Shown: one piece after another, positions 10,398-20,839 of the stretch
How positions within the stretch are numbered: the stretch's first letter is position 1
How the letters are laid out: every line of letters begins with the position of its first letter
The notes under the pieces: model-generated
Database searches by the model: none
What the model was told of the DNA's origin: nothing
Seen by the model: only the letters and a program-made list of their open reading frames with translations
Position numbers and translations under genes: made by a program
Origin: Dyella flagellata
GTDB taxonomy: Bacteria > Pseudomonadota > Gammaproteobacteria > Xanthomonadales > Rhodanobacteraceae
DNA: 64,000 nt
Assembly (NCBI RefSeq): GCF_030160275.1
Contig: NZ_BSOA01000053.1
Coordinates: 1-64,000 of the forward strand
Direction of reading: 5' to 3'

Positions 10398-12989
10398 ATG
10401 CTCAACGCCTATCGCCAACACGTTGCCGAGCGCGCCGCGCTGGGCATTCCCCCGCTGCCGCTGTCGGCCCAGCAGACCGCCGAGCTGATCGAATTGCTGA
10501 AGAACCCGCCCGCGGGCGAAGAGGCCTTCCTCACCGACCTGATCGCCCACCGGGTGCCGGCCGGCGTGGACGATGCGGCCAAGGTCAAGGCGTCCTATCT
10601 TGCCGCGGTGGCCTTCGGCACCGAGCGCTGCGCGCTGATCAGCCGCGAGAAGGCGACGGAACTGCTGGGCACCATGCTCGGCGGCTACAACATCCATCCG
10701 TTGATCGAGCTGCTGGATGACGCGCAGGTAGGCGGTATCGCCGCCGATGCGCTGAAGAAAACGCTGCTGATGTTCGATGCCTTCCACGATGTCAAGGAAA
10801 AGGCCGACAAGGGCAACGCCAACGCCAAGACGGTGCTGCAAAGCTGGGCCGATGCCGAGTGGTTCACCAGCCGTCCGGAAGTGCCGCAGAGCCTGACCAT
10901 CACCGTGTTCAAGGTGCCGGGCGAGACCAACACCGACGATCTTTCTCCCGCGCCCGACGCGACCACGCGCCCGGATATCCCGCTGCACGGGCTGGCCATG
11001 CTGAAGAACAAGCGCGAAGGCGCGGCGTTCCAGCCGGAAGAAGACGGCAAGCGCGGCCCGATCCAGTTGATTCAAGACCTCAAGCAACAAGGCCATCTGG
11101 TGGCTTATGTCGGCGACGTGGTCGGCACCGGTTCCAGCCGCAAGTCCGCGACCAATTCGGTGCTGTGGTGGACGGGCGAGGACATCCCTTTCATTCCGAA
11201 CAAGCGCTTCGGTGGCGTCTGCTTAGGTAGCAAGATCGCGCCGATCTTCTACAACACCATGGAAGATGCCGGTGCGCTGCCGATCGAGTTGGACGTTTCC
11301 GGGATGGACATGGGCGACGTTATCGAGCTGCGTCCCTACGAAGGCAAGGCGCTGAAGAACGGCGTAGTGATCGCCGAGTTCAAGGTGAAGTCCGATGTGC
11401 TGTTCGATGAAGTGCGCGCTGGCGGCCGCATTCCGCTGATCATCGGCCGCGGCCTCACCGCCAAGGCGCGCGAGGCGCTGGGCCTGGCGCCGTCCACGCT
11501 GTTCCGCCTGCCGCAGAGCCCGGCCGATACCGGCAAGGGCTACACGTTGGCGCAGAAGATGGTCGGCCGTGCCTGCGGCCTGCCGGAAGGCAAGGGCGTG
11601 CGCCCGGGCACTTATTGCGAGCCGAAGATGACCTCGGTGGGTTCGCAGGACACCACCGGCCCGATGACCCGCGACGAACTCAAAGACCTGGCCTGCCTGG
11701 GCTTTTCCGCCGACCTGGTGATGCAGTCCTTCTGCCACACCGCCGCCTATCCGAAACCGGTGGACGTCAAGACGCACCACGATCTGCCGGCCTTCATCGC
11801 CACCCGCGGCGGCATCAGCCTGCGCCCGGGCGATGGCGTGATCCACTCCTGGCTCAACCGCATGCTGCTGCCCGACACGGTCGGCACCGGTGGCGACAGC
11901 CATACGCGCTTCCCGATCGGCATTTCGTTCCCCGCCGGTTCCGGCCTGGTGGCGTTTGCCGCGGCTACCGGCGTGATGCCGCTGGACATGCCCGAATCGG
12001 TGCTGGTGCGCTTCAAGGGCGAACTGCAGCCGGGCGTGACGCTGCGTGACCTGGTCAATGCGATTCCGCTGTATGCCATCAACCAAGGCCTGCTCACCGT
12101 CGCCAAGCAGGGCAAGCAGAACATCTTCTCCGGCCGCATCCTGGAAATTGAAGGCCTACCCGACCTGAAAGTGGAGCAGGCGTTCGAACTGTCCGATGCA
12201 TCCGCCGAGCGTTCCGCCGCCGGCTGCACGGTGAAGCTCAACCAGGCGCCGATCATCGAATACTTGAACAGCAACATCACGCTGCTGAAGTACATGATCG
12301 CGCAGGGCTACCAGGATGCCCGCAGCTTGCAGCGCCGCATCAAGGCGATGGAAGCATGGTTGGCCAGCCCGCAGTTGCTCGACGCCGACCAGGACGCCGA
12401 ATACGCCGCGGTGATCGAGATCGACCTCAACGAAATCCATGAGCCGATCGTGGCGTGCCCGAACGACCCGGACGACGTCAAGACGCTGTCGGACGTGGCT
12501 GGCGCGAAGATCGACGAAGTGTTCATCGGTTCGTGCATGACCAACATCGGCCACTTCCGTGCGGCGTCGAAGCTGCTGGAAGGCAAGCGCGATATTCCCA
12601 CGCGCCTGTGGGTGGCTCCGCCGACCAAGATGGACCAGAAGCAGCTCACCGAGGAAGGCCACTACGGCGTGCTCGGCACTGCCGGCGCACGCATGGAAAT
12701 GCCGGGTTGCTCGCTGTGCATGGGCAACCAGGCGCAGGCGCGCGAAGGCGCCACGGTGTTCTCCACCTCCACCCGCAACTTCCCCAACCGCCTGGGCAAG
12801 AACACCAACGTGTACCTCGGGTCGGCGGAGCTTGCCGCGATTTGCTCGCGCCTGGGCCGCATCCCGACCCGCGCGGAGTACCTGGCCGACATCGGCGTGA
12901 TCAACGCCAATGGCGAGAAGATCTATCGCTACATGAACTTCGACCAGATCGCCGATTTCAAGCAAGTGGCCGACACCGTCAACGCCTAA
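10398..12989 (+). CDS. acnB: Aconitate hydratase B (bifunctional, 2-methylisocitrate dehydratase)
   Basis: AcnB is the main TCA-cycle aconitase of gammaproteobacteria and can also hydrate 2-methyl-cis-aconitate. The 863-residue product matches the family length (865 in E. coli). The N-terminal HEAT-like domain ([21 protein letters not shown]) is followed by the swivel domain with [12 protein letters not shown] and [17 protein letters not shown]. The [4Fe-4S] ligands are Cys713 ([10 protein letters not shown]) and Cys771/Cys774 (GCSLCMGNQ). The ATG at 10398 matches the AcnB N-terminus; the longer open frame upstream (to 10263) has no family similarity. Having both aconitases adjacent and divergent suggests they may share regulatory DNA. 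Confidence 0.95.
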   Translation: MLNAYRQHVAERAALGIPPLPLSAQQTAELIELLKNPPAGEEAFLTDLIAHRVPAGVDDAAKVKASYLAAVAFGTERCALISREKATELLGTMLGGYNIHPLIELLDDAQVGGIAADALKKTLLMFDAFHDVKEKADKGNANAKTVLQSWADAEWFTSRPEVPQSLTITVFKVPGETNTDDLSPAPDATTRPDIPLHGLAMLKNKREGAAFQPEEDGKRGPIQLIQDLKQQGHLVAYVGDVVGTGSSRKSATNSVLWWTGEDIPFIPNKRFGGVCLGSKIAPIFYNTMEDAGALPIELDVSGMDMGDVIELRPYEGKALKNGVVIAEFKVKSDVLFDEVRAGGRIPLIIGRGLTAKAREALGLAPSTLFRLPQSPADTGKGYTLAQKMVGRACGLPEGKGVRPGTYCEPKMTSVGSQDTTGPMTRDELKDLACLGFSADLVMQSFCHTAAYPKPVDVKTHHDLPAFIATRGGISLRPGDGVIHSWLNRMLLPDTVGTGGDSHTRFPIGISFPAGSGLVAFAAATGVMPLDMPESVLVRFKGELQPGVTLRDLVNAIPLYAINQGLLTVAKQGKQNIFSGRILEIEGLPDLKVEQAFELSDASAERSAAGCTVKLNQAPIIEYLNSNITLLKYMIAQGYQDARSLQRRIKAMEAWLASPQLLDADQDAEYAAVIEIDLNEIHEPIVACPNDPDDVKTLSDVAGAKIDEVFIGSCMTNIGHFRAASKLLEGKRDIPTRLWVAPPTKMDQKQLTEEGHYGVLGTAGARMEMPGCSLCMGNQAQAREGATVFSTSTRNFPNRLGKNTNVYLGSAELAAICSRLGRIPTRAEYLADIGVINANGEKIYRYMNFDQIADFKQVADTVNA

Positions 12990-13003
12990 TCGGCGGAGCA
13001 GGG

Positions 13004-13061
13004 TAGGCTGGGATGAAATCCCAGCATCTATAGAAAAGCTGGGATTGCCATCCCAGCCTAC
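13004..13061. repeat. REP-type palindrome, copy 3
   Basis: Inverted arms with a short spacer. The left arm has a one-base deletion in its internal loop relative to copy 1. It follows the acnB stop and may form its 3' hairpin. Confidence 0.9.
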
Positions 13062-13105
13062 GCGAAGCCCGGCCTATGCCGGGCTTCGTCGTTTATGCTT
13101 GCGCC

Positions 13106-14005
13106 ATGATCTCCTCCCACTTGTCCGCCGTCTCGTTACGCGACCTGATCCTGGTGCAGGCCGTGCACCGCCATGGCAGCTTCAATAGTGCTGCGCGAGC
13201 CATGCACATCAGCCCCTCCGGCCTGTCGCATCAGGTGCAGAAAGTGGAGCAGGCGCTTGGCGCACCGCTGTTCGAACGCGGCGGGCGACGCGTGGTACCT
13301 ACGGCGGGCGGGCAACGCTTGCTGGAGCAGATCGATGCCGTGCTGCTCGCTGCCGAGCATCTGCAGCAAGCCGCACGCGCAGGCGAAACCGCGTTCGGTG
13401 GCGAGTTGCGACTAGGCGTTTTGGCCACGCTGGGTCCCTATCTGCTGCCGCATCTGATCGAACCCTTTCCGCAGCACTTTCCAGGCGCGCGGCTCAGCCT
13501 GTCGGAAGGCAAGCCGCGCGGTTTGCTGCGCCGCCTGCACGAAGGCGAACTCGATGCGGTGCTCGCTCCGCCGGCCTCTTCGTTGAGTGGCATGGTGATG
13601 TGCCCGCTGTTTTTCGAGCCTTGGGAGGTGCTGCTGCGTGCCGATCATCCGTTGGCCGGCAAACGCAACATCTCGATGGAGCAGTTGGACGCCAGCGAAG
13701 CGATCCTGATGGCGGAAAGCCACGCCGACGGCGAGGGCTATGTGCAGGATGTCAGTCTGGAAAGCCTGGCGGCGCTGGTGAATTTGCGCGGAGGGCATGC
13801 CCTGGTGCCCGCGCTTGCGCATGATCGACTGGCGTCAATGCCGGATATCGCACTGGCGAAAATCAAGGGTGAGGCCCCTGGCCGGGAAATTGCGCTGTAT
13901 TGGCGCGAGGCATCGCCATGGCATGGCGATTTGCAAGCCTTTGCCGAATTGTTGCGCAAGCTTGCGAAGCAGCGTCCTGGTTTGCACCTGATCGAGACCG
14001 TGTAA
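13106..14005 (+). CDS. LysR-family regulator, OxyR-like but without the redox cysteines
   Basis: A 299-residue LysR-type regulator. Residues about 10-65 hold the winged HTH (FNSAARAMHISPSGLSHQVQKVEQALGAPLFER), followed by a two-lobe effector domain. The sequence is closest in layout to OxyR (LATLGPYLLPHLI, then LLRRLHEGELDAVL). However, the segment corresponding to the OxyR redox loop, where E. coli has GHCLRDQALGFC, reads ESHADGEGYVQD here and is shorter, so both peroxide-sensing Cys are missing. Only one Cys remains in the protein (VMCPLF). It is therefore unlikely to work as a thiol peroxide sensor. The ATG at 13106 is favoured over 13076. Targets are unknown; the neighbouring aconitase genes are candidates only by proximity. 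Confidence 0.85.
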   Translation: MISSHLSAVSLRDLILVQAVHRHGSFNSAARAMHISPSGLSHQVQKVEQALGAPLFERGGRRVVPTAGGQRLLEQIDAVLLAAEHLQQAARAGETAFGGELRLGVLATLGPYLLPHLIEPFPQHFPGARLSLSEGKPRGLLRRLHEGELDAVLAPPASSLSGMVMCPLFFEPWEVLLRADHPLAGKRNISMEQLDASEAILMAESHADGEGYVQDVSLESLAALVNLRGGHALVPALAHDRLASMPDIALAKIKGEAPGREIALYWREASPWHGDLQAFAELLRKLAKQRPGLHLIETV

Positions 14006-14159
14006 CGCAGTTGATACAGCCGTGTGCCGCGGCTTTACACCTCGATTGAAGGGCGCCGCAAGCAGGAATAGCATCCGGGCGTCTGCTCGCCGCTGAGCAG
14101 GCGCCGGGAATCCATGACGACCGCATTGCGTTTTCAATCCTGGTTTGCAGGAGATGGCC

Positions 14160-14669
14160 ATGTGCATGAAGTCGATGGGCGTGAAGTCCGGGCTCCTGGT
14201 CCTGGCACTTTGGCTGGTGACGGCGATCGCCGCCGCGGCGGATTCTGGCGCCAACAACGCTGCGGACATTTTGAAAATACGCAACGTTGAGATCAGCTTC
14301 CATCAGGCGGGTAGCTGGCTGCCCAGGCCCGACCTCGACATGATGATGAGCTTATATGCGGACGATGCCGCCCTGACCGACACGGCGCATGGCAACAAGC
14401 TCTATCAAGGCAAGCAGCAGGTGCGCGACTACTTTGCCAAGGTCGCCGCGCCTTTCCAGCCTGGCAAGCACTGGATCGGCTATACGCCGGCGATGCGGAT
14501 CAAGGCTGCCGTCGATGGCGACAAAGCCACGCTCTACTTCGAATGCCTATGGATGGACGTCGACCGCAATGCCATCGGCGCACACTCGTTCTCCGATATA
14601 ACGCTGGAACGGTCTGGCGACCAGTGGCTGATCAAGACAATCAGGGTGGGCAAGGTCGATAAGCTCTGA
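14160..14669 (+). CDS. Exported SnoaL/NTF2-like protein
   Basis: A 169-residue protein with a Sec signal peptide (MCMKSMGVKSGLLVLALWLVTAIAAAADS, cleavage likely after AAA). The mature part has the NTF2/SnoaL-like pattern: an initial helix, then MMSLYADDAALTDTAHG, YQGKQQVRDYFAKV and three C-terminal strands ending WLIKTIRVGKV. Such proteins include ketosteroid-isomerase-like enzymes and binding proteins, and no specific activity can be assigned. The ATG at 14160 is chosen because AGGAG ends 6 nt upstream; the ATG at 14154 would abut it. Confidence 0.75.
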   Translation: MCMKSMGVKSGLLVLALWLVTAIAAAADSGANNAADILKIRNVEISFHQAGSWLPRPDLDMMMSLYADDAALTDTAHGNKLYQGKQQVRDYFAKVAAPFQPGKHWIGYTPAMRIKAAVDGDKATLYFECLWMDVDRNAIGAHSFSDITLERSGDQWLIKTIRVGKVDKL

Positions 14670-14677
14670 CGTGTCGA

Positions 14678-14696
14678 TTGGGGATGCAAACCCCAA
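14678..14696. repeat. Diverged half-REP hairpin
   Basis: TTGGGG/CCCCAA hairpin immediately followed by AACATTGCCATG, which matches the sequence after other REP left arms (AGCATTGCCATG). It looks like a decayed single REP arm just after the preceding stop codon. Confidence 0.45.
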
Positions 14697-14721
14697 CATT
14701 GCCATGGCTGCACAACACCTC

Positions 14722-14810
14722 ATGGCCGTCATTCCCGCGCAAGCGGGAATCCATTTTCAGCGGCGTATCAGGGCAAGATGGATTCCCGCTTGCGCGGGAA
14801 TGACGGCCAT
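14722..14810. repeat. Perfect 33-bp inverted repeat of the GTCATTCCCGCG type
   Basis: Arms at 14722-14754 and 14778-14810 are perfectly complementary over 33 bp and separated by 23 bp. Each arm contains its own small palindrome (ATTCCCGC...GCGGGAAT). This is a different family from the REP copies elsewhere in the window. It lies between convergent genes and could form a very stable cruciform or RNA hairpin. Similar ATTCCCGC/GCGGGAAT repeats are common in proteobacteria as non-autonomous elements. Confidence 0.9.
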
Positions 14811-14822
14811 CTGGATACATAG

Positions 14823-15455
14823 TTACAAAGTGGTGCCGGTCAACAACCCCCGCGCCAGCATCGTGCATTGCCGCCGATGCAGCACCAGCTGCCATTGCCG
14901 GCCGCCGATCTGCCGCCACAACACAGCCGAGCGCACCGCCGCCAGCAGGCTCGCGCGCACGCGCTCTACCAGGGCTGGCTGCTGCAGCCATTGCGGATTG
15001 CCGGTGACCATCACGCGCGGCCGCAGCGTCGACAGCGTGCTGGCGTACAACTCGGCCAGACGGCTGAATACTTGCGGCGAATTCAGGCCGAAATGATCGA
15101 CCTGCCGCTTGGTTGAAAGAATGCCTTGCTGCAGATGATCGAGCAGGTCCTTGTGGTGCGCGAGGCTGCGCTCCAGCCGCATCACGGTGACCACCATGCG
15201 CGTAATGGCCATGTCGCGGTCGTTTTCGTCCAGTTGTCCGATCAGCGTGCGCAGCCCGAGCCGGATGCCGGACACGTTGCCATACACCCCGACCACCGAT
15301 GGCGCGTCGATGCGGAACACGCTCGCCAGGCTGGCATCGAGGGCCAGCTCGTCGCAGCGTCCTTCATTGGCGAGCTGCTGCGCCAGGATGGAGGCCTGGA
15401 ACAGGCCGGCCAGGGCGAGCACCCGTTCCTCGTTGATGGCGAAAGCTTCAAACAC
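14823..15455 (-). CDS. hflD: HflD-like protein, high frequency lysogenization protein homologue
   Basis: A 210-residue all-helical protein of the HflD (YcfC) family, known in E. coli as a membrane-peripheral factor that affects phage lambda CII stability. Recognisable segments are [17 protein letters not shown] near the N-terminus, [18 protein letters not shown], and ARITRMVV-like text followed by [11 protein letters not shown]. The start is inferred as GTG at 15455, which overlaps the mnmA stop by 8 nt (GTGTTTGA), giving [17 protein letters not shown] as the beginning; a longer frame to 15506 would run far into mnmA. The nudJ-mnmA-hflD order is the same as in E. coli. Confidence 0.9.
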   Translation of the reverse strand: MFEAFAINEERVLALAGLFQASILAQQLANEGRCDELALDASLASVFRIDAPSVVGVYGNVSGIRLGLRTLIGQLDENDRDMAITRMVVTVMRLERSLAHHKDLLDHLQQGILSTKRQVDHFGLNSPQVFSRLAELYASTLSTLRPRVMVTGNPQWLQQPALVERVRASLLAAVRSAVLWRQIGGRQWQLVLHRRQCTMLARGLLTGTTL

Positions 15456-16575
15456 GCTGCGTCGTTTCCTCTGCGGATGGATGGGCAAGGCCGCCGAAGG
15501 CCGCATCGGTGGCCGCTATGACCGCGCCGCCCAGGCACTCCTCGCCGGCGTAGAACACGACCGACTGGCCGGGTGTAACGGCGCGTTGCGGCTGGTCGAA
15601 CCGCACTTCCAGCCGGTCATTTTGCATTGAGACGATACAGGCCTGATCGTGCTGCCGGTAACGGGTCTTGGCCGTGCAACGAAATTCCCCGCTCGGCGCC
15701 GCACCGGCGACCCAGGTGGGGGATTCGGCCGTAAGCCGGCGCGACTGCAGCCATTGGTTCTCGCCACCCTGGGCGACATAGAGCATGTTGCGGGCGACGT
15801 CCTTGCCCACCACGTACCAGGGCTCGCCGCCGGCATTTTGACGCCCGCCTATCCCCAAGCCGTTGCGCTGGCCCAGGGTGTAATACATCACACCCTGGTG
15901 CTCCCCGATCAGGCGGCCGTCGGGGCTGCGCATCTCGCCGGGACGGGCAGGAATGTATTGGGTCAGAAACTGACGGAAATCGCGCTCTCCGATGAAACAG
16001 ATGCCGGTGGAATCCTTCTTGGCGTGGGTGGGCAAGGCGGCGGCGCGCGCCATCTCGCGCACCTTTGATTTCTCGATCTCGCCTACCGGGAACAGGGTGG
16101 AAGCCAGCTGTCGCTGGCCCAGCGCGTGCAGAAAGTAGGTCTGGTCCTTGGCCTGGTCCACGGCGCGCAACAGGCGGTAGCGGCCGTCCAGGCAGTCCAC
16201 GCGCGCGTAATGGCCGGTCGCGATTTTTTCCGCGCCCAGCGCATGGGCCTCGTCCAGGAAGGTCTTGAACTTGATTTCGCGGTTGCACAGCACGTCGGGG
16301 TTGGGTGTACGCCCGGCGCGGTATTCGGCCAGGAAATGCTCGAACACGCCATCCCAGTACTCGGCGGCGAAATTGCGGGCGTGGAAGGGGATGCCCAGCC
16401 GGCCGCAGACCGCCACCGCGTCCTTGCGGTCCGCGTCGGCAGTGCAAGGGCCGTTGCGGTCGTCTTCCTCCCAGTTCTGCATGAACAGGCCTTCCACCTC
16501 GTAGCCGGCTTGTTGCAGCAGCAACGCGGCGACCGAGGAATCCACGCCGCCGGAAATACCCAGCATCACCTTCAT
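15448..16575 (-). CDS. mnmA: tRNA-specific 2-thiouridylase MnmA
   Basis: MnmA transfers sulfur to uridine 34 of tRNAs for Lys, Glu and Gln, giving s2U34. The 375-residue product begins [15 protein letters not shown] with the PP-loop ATP-binding motif SGGVDSS at residues 8-14. The catalytic cysteines are visible in [12 protein letters not shown] and [12 protein letters not shown]. The C-terminal beta-barrel with GQSVVFY is present. The ATG at 16575 overlaps the nudJ stop by 4 nt (ATGA), indicating translational coupling; an open frame extending to 16824 is an artefact of that overlap. Confidence 0.95.
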   Translation of the reverse strand: MKVMLGISGGVDSSVAALLLQQAGYEVEGLFMQNWEEDDRNGPCTADADRKDAVAVCGRLGIPFHARNFAAEYWDGVFEHFLAEYRAGRTPNPDVLCNREIKFKTFLDEAHALGAEKIATGHYARVDCLDGRYRLLRAVDQAKDQTYFLHALGQRQLASTLFPVGEIEKSKVREMARAAALPTHAKKDSTGICFIGERDFRQFLTQYIPARPGEMRSPDGRLIGEHQGVMYYTLGQRNGLGIGGRQNAGGEPWYVVGKDVARNMLYVAQGGENQWLQSRRLTAESPTWVAGAAPSGEFRCTAKTRYRQHDQACIVSMQNDRLEVRFDQPQRAVTPGQSVVFYAGEECLGGAVIAATDAAFGGLAHPSAEETTQRV

Positions 16576-17060
16576 GGTGCGGTACCCTCGGGCATCAGGC
16601 AGTTCACCACGGACAGCGGCAGCCGCTGCCCGGCGAGCCATTCGTCGATGCTCAGCAACACCATGGGGCTGCGCAGGCGCCCGCCCAAGGCCGCAATCTC
16701 CTGGCGCGTAAGCCATAGGGCGCGCCGCACCCCCACGTCGAGTGCTTGTTGAGAATCGTGACTTAACGGTTTGGCGGCAAAGGTGAAGCGCACGATCACG
16801 TCGCCATGTTCCTTGCTGCGCCACTGGTGCACGCCAATCAGATGCGTCAACGCGACGGTCCAGCCGGTTTCTTCACGCGTTTCGCGTACGGCGGCCTGCT
16901 GCAAGCTCTCGCAATCATCCAGGTGTCCTGCCGGCTGGTTGTAGGCCACGCAGCCGTTGACCTCCTCTTCCACCATCAGGTAGCGGTCGCGGTCGGCCAC
17001 CACGCAGGCCACGGTCACATGCGGACGCCATACGTCGCTGGGGTTGTCGGGCGTTGTCAT
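16572..17060 (-). CDS. nudJ: NudJ-type NUDIX phosphatase
   Basis: A 162-residue NUDIX hydrolase. The Nudix box GX5EX7REUXEEXGU is complete as [23 protein letters not shown], split across residues about 44-66. The N-terminal [18 protein letters not shown] and the C-terminal [21 protein letters not shown] match E. coli NudJ, which hydrolyses nucleoside di- and triphosphates and HMP-PP. It heads the nudJ-mnmA-hflD operon. The ATG at 17060 is preferred to the TTG at 17072. Confidence 0.9.
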   Translation of the reverse strand: MTTPDNPSDVWRPHVTVACVVADRDRYLMVEEEVNGCVAYNQPAGHLDDCESLQQAAVRETREETGWTVALTHLIGVHQWRSKEHGDVIVRFTFAAKPLSHDSQQALDVGVRRALWLTRQEIAALGGRLRSPMVLLSIDEWLAGQRLPLSVVNCLMPEGTAP

Positions 17061-17157
17061 CTTAAGCGTCAATAAAGGGCAGGGGCGGTACTGGAAAAAA
17101 CGTTATTGTGCCATTACCTAATGCCGACTAGCCGGGTAGCAAAATAAGCTCAAGGCG

Positions 17158-17163
17158 TATACT
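17158..17163 (+). promoter_or_regulatory. Candidate -10 element for clpS
   Basis: TATACT lies about 33 nt upstream of the clpS ATG. No good -35 hexamer is present at the right distance, so this is tentative. Confidence 0.35.
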
Positions 17164-17195
17164 GCAACCGAACAGGACCGGATCCTTTTTTGAGC

Positions 17196-17522
17196 ATGGC
17201 GAACGAATCCGAACAAGAACACGGCAGTGGGCGTGGGCTCACCGTCGAAGTATCGAAACCCGAGGTGGCGCGTCCGCCGCTGTTTCAGGTACTGCTGTTG
17301 AACGACGATTTCACACCGATGGACTTTGTGGTTGAGGTGCTGCGTATGTTTTTTGGCATGGACCAGGAGAAAGCCGTCCAGATCATGTTGCACGTACACA
17401 CCCGCGGTAAGGGCGTGTGCGGGGTGTTCACGCGCGAAGTGGCCGAAACCAAGGTCACGCAAGTGAACGAATATTCACGTGCCAGCCAGCATCCTCTGTT
17501 GTGCACGATGGAGAAGGTTTAA
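17196..17522 (+). CDS. clpS: ATP-dependent Clp protease adaptor ClpS
   Basis: ClpS binds N-degron substrates and hands them to ClpAP. The 108-residue product has the family core: [25 protein letters not shown], with the Asn-Asp-Asp loop that contacts the N-degron, then [28 protein letters not shown]. The ATG at 17196 is used; a TTG two codons upstream is also open. It sits directly upstream of clpA, the usual arrangement. Confidence 0.97.
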   Translation: MANESEQEHGSGRGLTVEVSKPEVARPPLFQVLLLNDDFTPMDFVVEVLRMFFGMDQEKAVQIMLHVHTRGKGVCGVFTREVAETKVTQVNEYSRASQHPLLCTMEKV

Positions 17523-17644
17523 AAGAGAGCCAAATCGAAGTTTTTCGCATCTGCGAAGGCGAAAACATTGATCCAGCCTTTTTTGGCCCCCATCTTGCAT
17601 CCATCGCGGTGAAGCCGCCTAAATTTGCAGTGGAGTAGGTCCGG

Positions 17645-19915
17645 ATGTTCAGCAAGGATCTCGAAGTCACCATCGGCCAGTGCTACAAGCAGGCCCGTGA
17701 GCAGCGCCACGAGTTCATGACCGTGGAGCACCTGCTGCTCGCCCTCACCGAAAACCAGTCGGCGTTGGGTGCCCTGCGCGCCTGTGGCGCGGATCTCCCG
17801 CGGCTGACCCACGAGCTGGAAAAGATCATCGCCGAGACCGTGCCGGTATTGCCGCACGGCGACGAACGCGACACGCAGCCCACGCTGGGTTTCCAGCGCG
17901 TGCTGCAGCGGGCGGTGTACCACGTGCAATCCTCCGGCCGTAAGGAGGTCACCGGCGCCAACGTGCTGGTGGCGATCTTCGGCGAAAAGGATTCGCACGC
18001 GGTGTACTTCCTGCACCAGCAGGAAATCACGCGCCTGGATGTGGTCAACTACATCTCGCACGGCATCGCCAAGATCGGCGACGAGCCGTCCAGTGGCATT
18101 TCCGGCGGCGAGCGCGACGCCGAAGACGGTGTCGAAGGCAAGGGCAATCCGCTCAGCGAATATGCCAGCAACCTCAACGAACTGGCGCTGGAAGGCAAGA
18201 TCGATCCGCTGATCGGTCGCCAGGACGAGATCGAGCGCACCATCCAGGTGCTATGCCGCCGGCGCAAGAACAACCCGCTCTACGTCGGCGAGGCCGGCGT
18301 GGGCAAGACCGCGCTGGCCGAAGGCCTGGCCAAGCGTATCGTTGACGGCGAAGTGCCGGAAGTGCTGGAGAACGCCACCATCTGGGCGCTGGACCTGGGC
18401 GCGCTGGTGGCGGGCACCAAGTACCGCGGCGATTTCGAGAAGCGCCTGAAAGCCGTCATCGGTCAGCTGAAGAAGCAGGCTGGCGCGATTCTCTTCATCG
18501 ACGAGATCCACACCATCATCGGCGCCGGTTCCGCCTCCGGCGGCACCATGGACGCCAGCAACCTGATCAAGCCGATGCTGGCCTCGGGCGAGCTGCGCTG
18601 CATCGGTTCCACTACGTTCCAGGAATTTCGCGGCATCTTCGAGAAAGACCGCGCCTTGGCGCGCCGCTTCCAGAAGATCGACGTGGTCGAACCCAGCGTG
18701 GCCGACAGCCTGGAAATCCTCAAGGGACTGAGGTCACGTTTCGAAGAGCACCACAACGTGTCCTACACGCTGGAGGCGCTGAAGGCCGCCGTCGATCTTT
18801 CGGTGAAACATATTCCCGATCGCCTGCTGCCGGACAAGGCCATTGATGTGATCGACGAGGCCGGCGCACGCCAGCGGCTGCTGCCGGTCGATCAGCGCAG
18901 CGGCAAGGTGGATGTCCCCGAGGTGGAATACATCGTCGCCAAGATGGCGCGCATTCCGGCCAAGCAGGTATCGGCTTCGGACCGCGACGTGCTGAAGAAC
19001 CTGGAGCGCAACCTCAAGATGGTGGTGTTCGGGCAGGATCCGGCCATCGAAGCCCTGGCGGCCTCGATCAAGATGGCGCGTTCCGGCCTGGCCGATCCGT
19101 CCAAGCCGATCGGCTGTTTCCTGCTCGCCGGTCCCACCGGCGTGGGCAAGACCGAGGTCACCAAGCAGCTCGCCATGCAGCTGGGCATCGAAATGATCCG
19201 CTTCGACATGTCCGAATACATGGAAGCGCACTCGGTGTCCCGCCTGGTCGGCGCGCCCCCGGGCTATGTCGGCTTCGACCAGGGTGGCCTGCTCACCGAG
19301 GCGGTTACCAAGCATCCGCATGCCGTACTGCTGCTGGACGAAATCGAGAAGGCGCATCCGGATGTGTTCAACATCCTGTTGCAGGTGATGGATCGCGGCG
19401 TGTTGACCGACACCAACGGCCGCGAGGCGAATTTCAAGAACGTGATCGTGGTGATGACCACCAACGCCGGCGCGCAGCAGGCTTCCCGCCGCAGCATCGG
19501 CTTCGTCAAGCAGAACCACTCGATGGACTCGATGGAAGTGATCCGCCGCAGCTTCACGCCGGAGTTCCGCAATCGCCTGGACGCGATCATCCAGTTCAAT
19601 CCGCTGGACTTCGAGCATATTCTGCGCGTGGTCGACAAGTTCCTGATCGAGCTGGAGGCACAGCTCAGCGAGAAGCATGTTTCGCTGGATGTGGATGCCG
19701 ACGCCCGCCGCTGGCTGGCCGAGCACGGCTTCGATCCGCAGATGGGTGCTCGCCCGATGGCGCGCGTGATCCAGGAAAAGATCAAGCGCGTGCTGGCCGA
19801 CGAACTGCTGTTCGGCAAGTTGTCCGAGGGCGGCAAGGTGAGCCTGAGCGTGAAGGATGGCGCGCTGGCGGTGAATGCCGAAGCGGCCGAGCCGGTGCCG
19901 GCAACGATCTCCTGA
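17645..19915 (+). CDS. clpA: ATP-dependent Clp protease ATP-binding subunit ClpA
   Basis: ClpA is the AAA+ unfoldase that feeds substrates to ClpP. At 756 residues it equals the typical length. Residues 1-143 are the Clp N-domain that docks ClpS. The first AAA+ module has Walker A GEAGVGKT at 215-222 and Walker [10 protein letters not shown]; the second has GPTGVGKT at 496-503 and [11 protein letters not shown], followed by the D2 small domain. Lys-Glu-rich linkers are normal. It is probably co-transcribed with clpS (122-nt gap) and followed by a strong terminator. Confidence 0.97.
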   Translation: MFSKDLEVTIGQCYKQAREQRHEFMTVEHLLLALTENQSALGALRACGADLPRLTHELEKIIAETVPVLPHGDERDTQPTLGFQRVLQRAVYHVQSSGRKEVTGANVLVAIFGEKDSHAVYFLHQQEITRLDVVNYISHGIAKIGDEPSSGISGGERDAEDGVEGKGNPLSEYASNLNELALEGKIDPLIGRQDEIERTIQVLCRRRKNNPLYVGEAGVGKTALAEGLAKRIVDGEVPEVLENATIWALDLGALVAGTKYRGDFEKRLKAVIGQLKKQAGAILFIDEIHTIIGAGSASGGTMDASNLIKPMLASGELRCIGSTTFQEFRGIFEKDRALARRFQKIDVVEPSVADSLEILKGLRSRFEEHHNVSYTLEALKAAVDLSVKHIPDRLLPDKAIDVIDEAGARQRLLPVDQRSGKVDVPEVEYIVAKMARIPAKQVSASDRDVLKNLERNLKMVVFGQDPAIEALAASIKMARSGLADPSKPIGCFLLAGPTGVGKTEVTKQLAMQLGIEMIRFDMSEYMEAHSVSRLVGAPPGYVGFDQGGLLTEAVTKHPHAVLLLDEIEKAHPDVFNILLQVMDRGVLTDTNGREANFKNVIVVMTTNAGAQQASRRSIGFVKQNHSMDSMEVIRRSFTPEFRNRLDAIIQFNPLDFEHILRVVDKFLIELEAQLSEKHVSLDVDADARRWLAEHGFDPQMGARPMARVIQEKIKRVLADELLFGKLSEGGKVSLSVKDGALAVNAEAAEPVPATIS

Positions 19916-19934
19916 GCGGGATCGCCTGCCCAAC

Positions 19935-19969
19935 AAAAAAGCCGCGCCCTGCAGGCGCGGCTTTTTTTA
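19935..19969 (+). terminator. Rho-independent terminator of clpSA
   Basis: AAAAAA, an 8-bp GC stem (GCCGCGCC/GGCGCGGC at 19941-19948 and 19954-19961) with a CTGCA loop, then seven T residues. The A-rich left side also lets it act for the opposing infA transcript. Confidence 0.93.
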
Positions 19970-19997
19970 TCGGGGCAGCCTTATCAGGGCGGGCCGC

Positions 19998-20216
19998 TTA
20001 CTTCATGCGGTAGGTGATACGGCCCTTGGTGAGGTCGTAGGGGGTCATCTCCACCTTCACCTTGTCGCCGGTGAGAATGCGGATGTAATGCTTGCGCATG
20101 CGGCCGGAGATATGGGCGATCACGACGTGGCCGTTTTCCAGCTTTACTCGAAACATGGTGTTGGGCAGGGTCTCGATGACCGTACCATCCATTTCAATGA
20201 CGTCGTCTTTGGCCAT
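19998..20216 (-). CDS. infA: Translation initiation factor IF-1
   Basis: IF-1 binds the ribosomal A site during initiation together with IF-2 and IF-3. The 72-residue product ([15 protein letters not shown]... to KGRITYRMK) is a full-length OB-fold S1-type protein with the usual [14 protein letters not shown] and [10 protein letters not shown] segments. The ATG at 20216 gives the canonical start; an upstream in-frame extension to 20261 is not needed. It converges on clpA, as it lies next to clpA in many gammaproteobacteria. Confidence 0.97.
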   Translation of the reverse strand: MAKDDVIEMDGTVIETLPNTMFRVKLENGHVVIAHISGRMRKHYIRILTGDKVKVEMTPYDLTKGRITYRMK

Positions 20217-20327
20217 GCGTTCCAGGAAGTACGCGCGAGCCACCATGGTCGCGTAAGCCATCCATTATGCCACGTAACGGCAGCGGGTCAAAGAAATTGG
20301 TCCTTTGGGCTGCCAGCGGGCCGGCGC

Positions 20328-20606
20328 TCAGCTGAAATGCTCGTCCAGCTTGCGGCGGATTTCCTGCTCGATCATGCCCTTGAGCGGCGAAAACAACATG
20401 CCCAGCTGCGCGCTCACGTGGATTTCATTGGGCTCCAGCGTGATCGTGCCGGTGATGCCGGGGCGCTGGAAAGAGAGTGTGCGGTCGCTTTGCCATTTCG
20501 TCTCGACCTGGAATTTTTCCCGCATGCGGGTGGCGACGTGGTCGATCACGGCGTGGGCTTCGGCGGGTGACAGGCGGTGCGGGCGGTGGATTTCGATACT
20601 GGCCAT
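20328..20606 (-). CDS. Polyhydroxyalkanoic acid system-type small protein
   Basis: A 92-residue protein resembling the polyhydroxyalkanoate granule-associated system family: ASIEIHRPHRLSPAEAHAVID at the N-terminus, then alternating strands with a GTITLEPNEIHVSAQLGML core and a C-terminal amphipathic helix (KGMIEQEIRRKLDEHF). The role of this family is poorly known and no PHA synthesis gene is in the window. The ATG at 20606 is used; the upstream open frame runs through a REP element. Confidence 0.75.
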   Translation of the reverse strand: MASIEIHRPHRLSPAEAHAVIDHVATRMREKFQVETKWQSDRTLSFQRPGITGTITLEPNEIHVSAQLGMLFSPLKGMIEQEIRRKLDEHFS

Positions 20607-20637
20607 ACAGGTGCTCAAACACAGGTGAACTTGGCGC

Positions 20638-20705
20638 GTAGGCTGGGATGGCAATCCCAGCATCAGGATGCGGCATGGCAAGCTGGGATTATCATCCCAG
20701 CCTAC
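20638..20705. repeat. REP-type palindrome, copy 4
   Basis: Paired inverted arms between the divergent 92-residue protein gene and the FHA gene, with one mismatch between arms. Confidence 0.9.
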
Positions 20706-20839
20706 GCGCCGCCGGACGCGCATACAGTGCGGTGACGGGTACGTGGAACAGAACAGGGAACCGCTAATCATAAACGCAAATCCTGTCGATATTTTCTGCG
20801 CTTCTGCTAGAGTCCCGCCGTCAGCTTCCCGGTTCTTTC

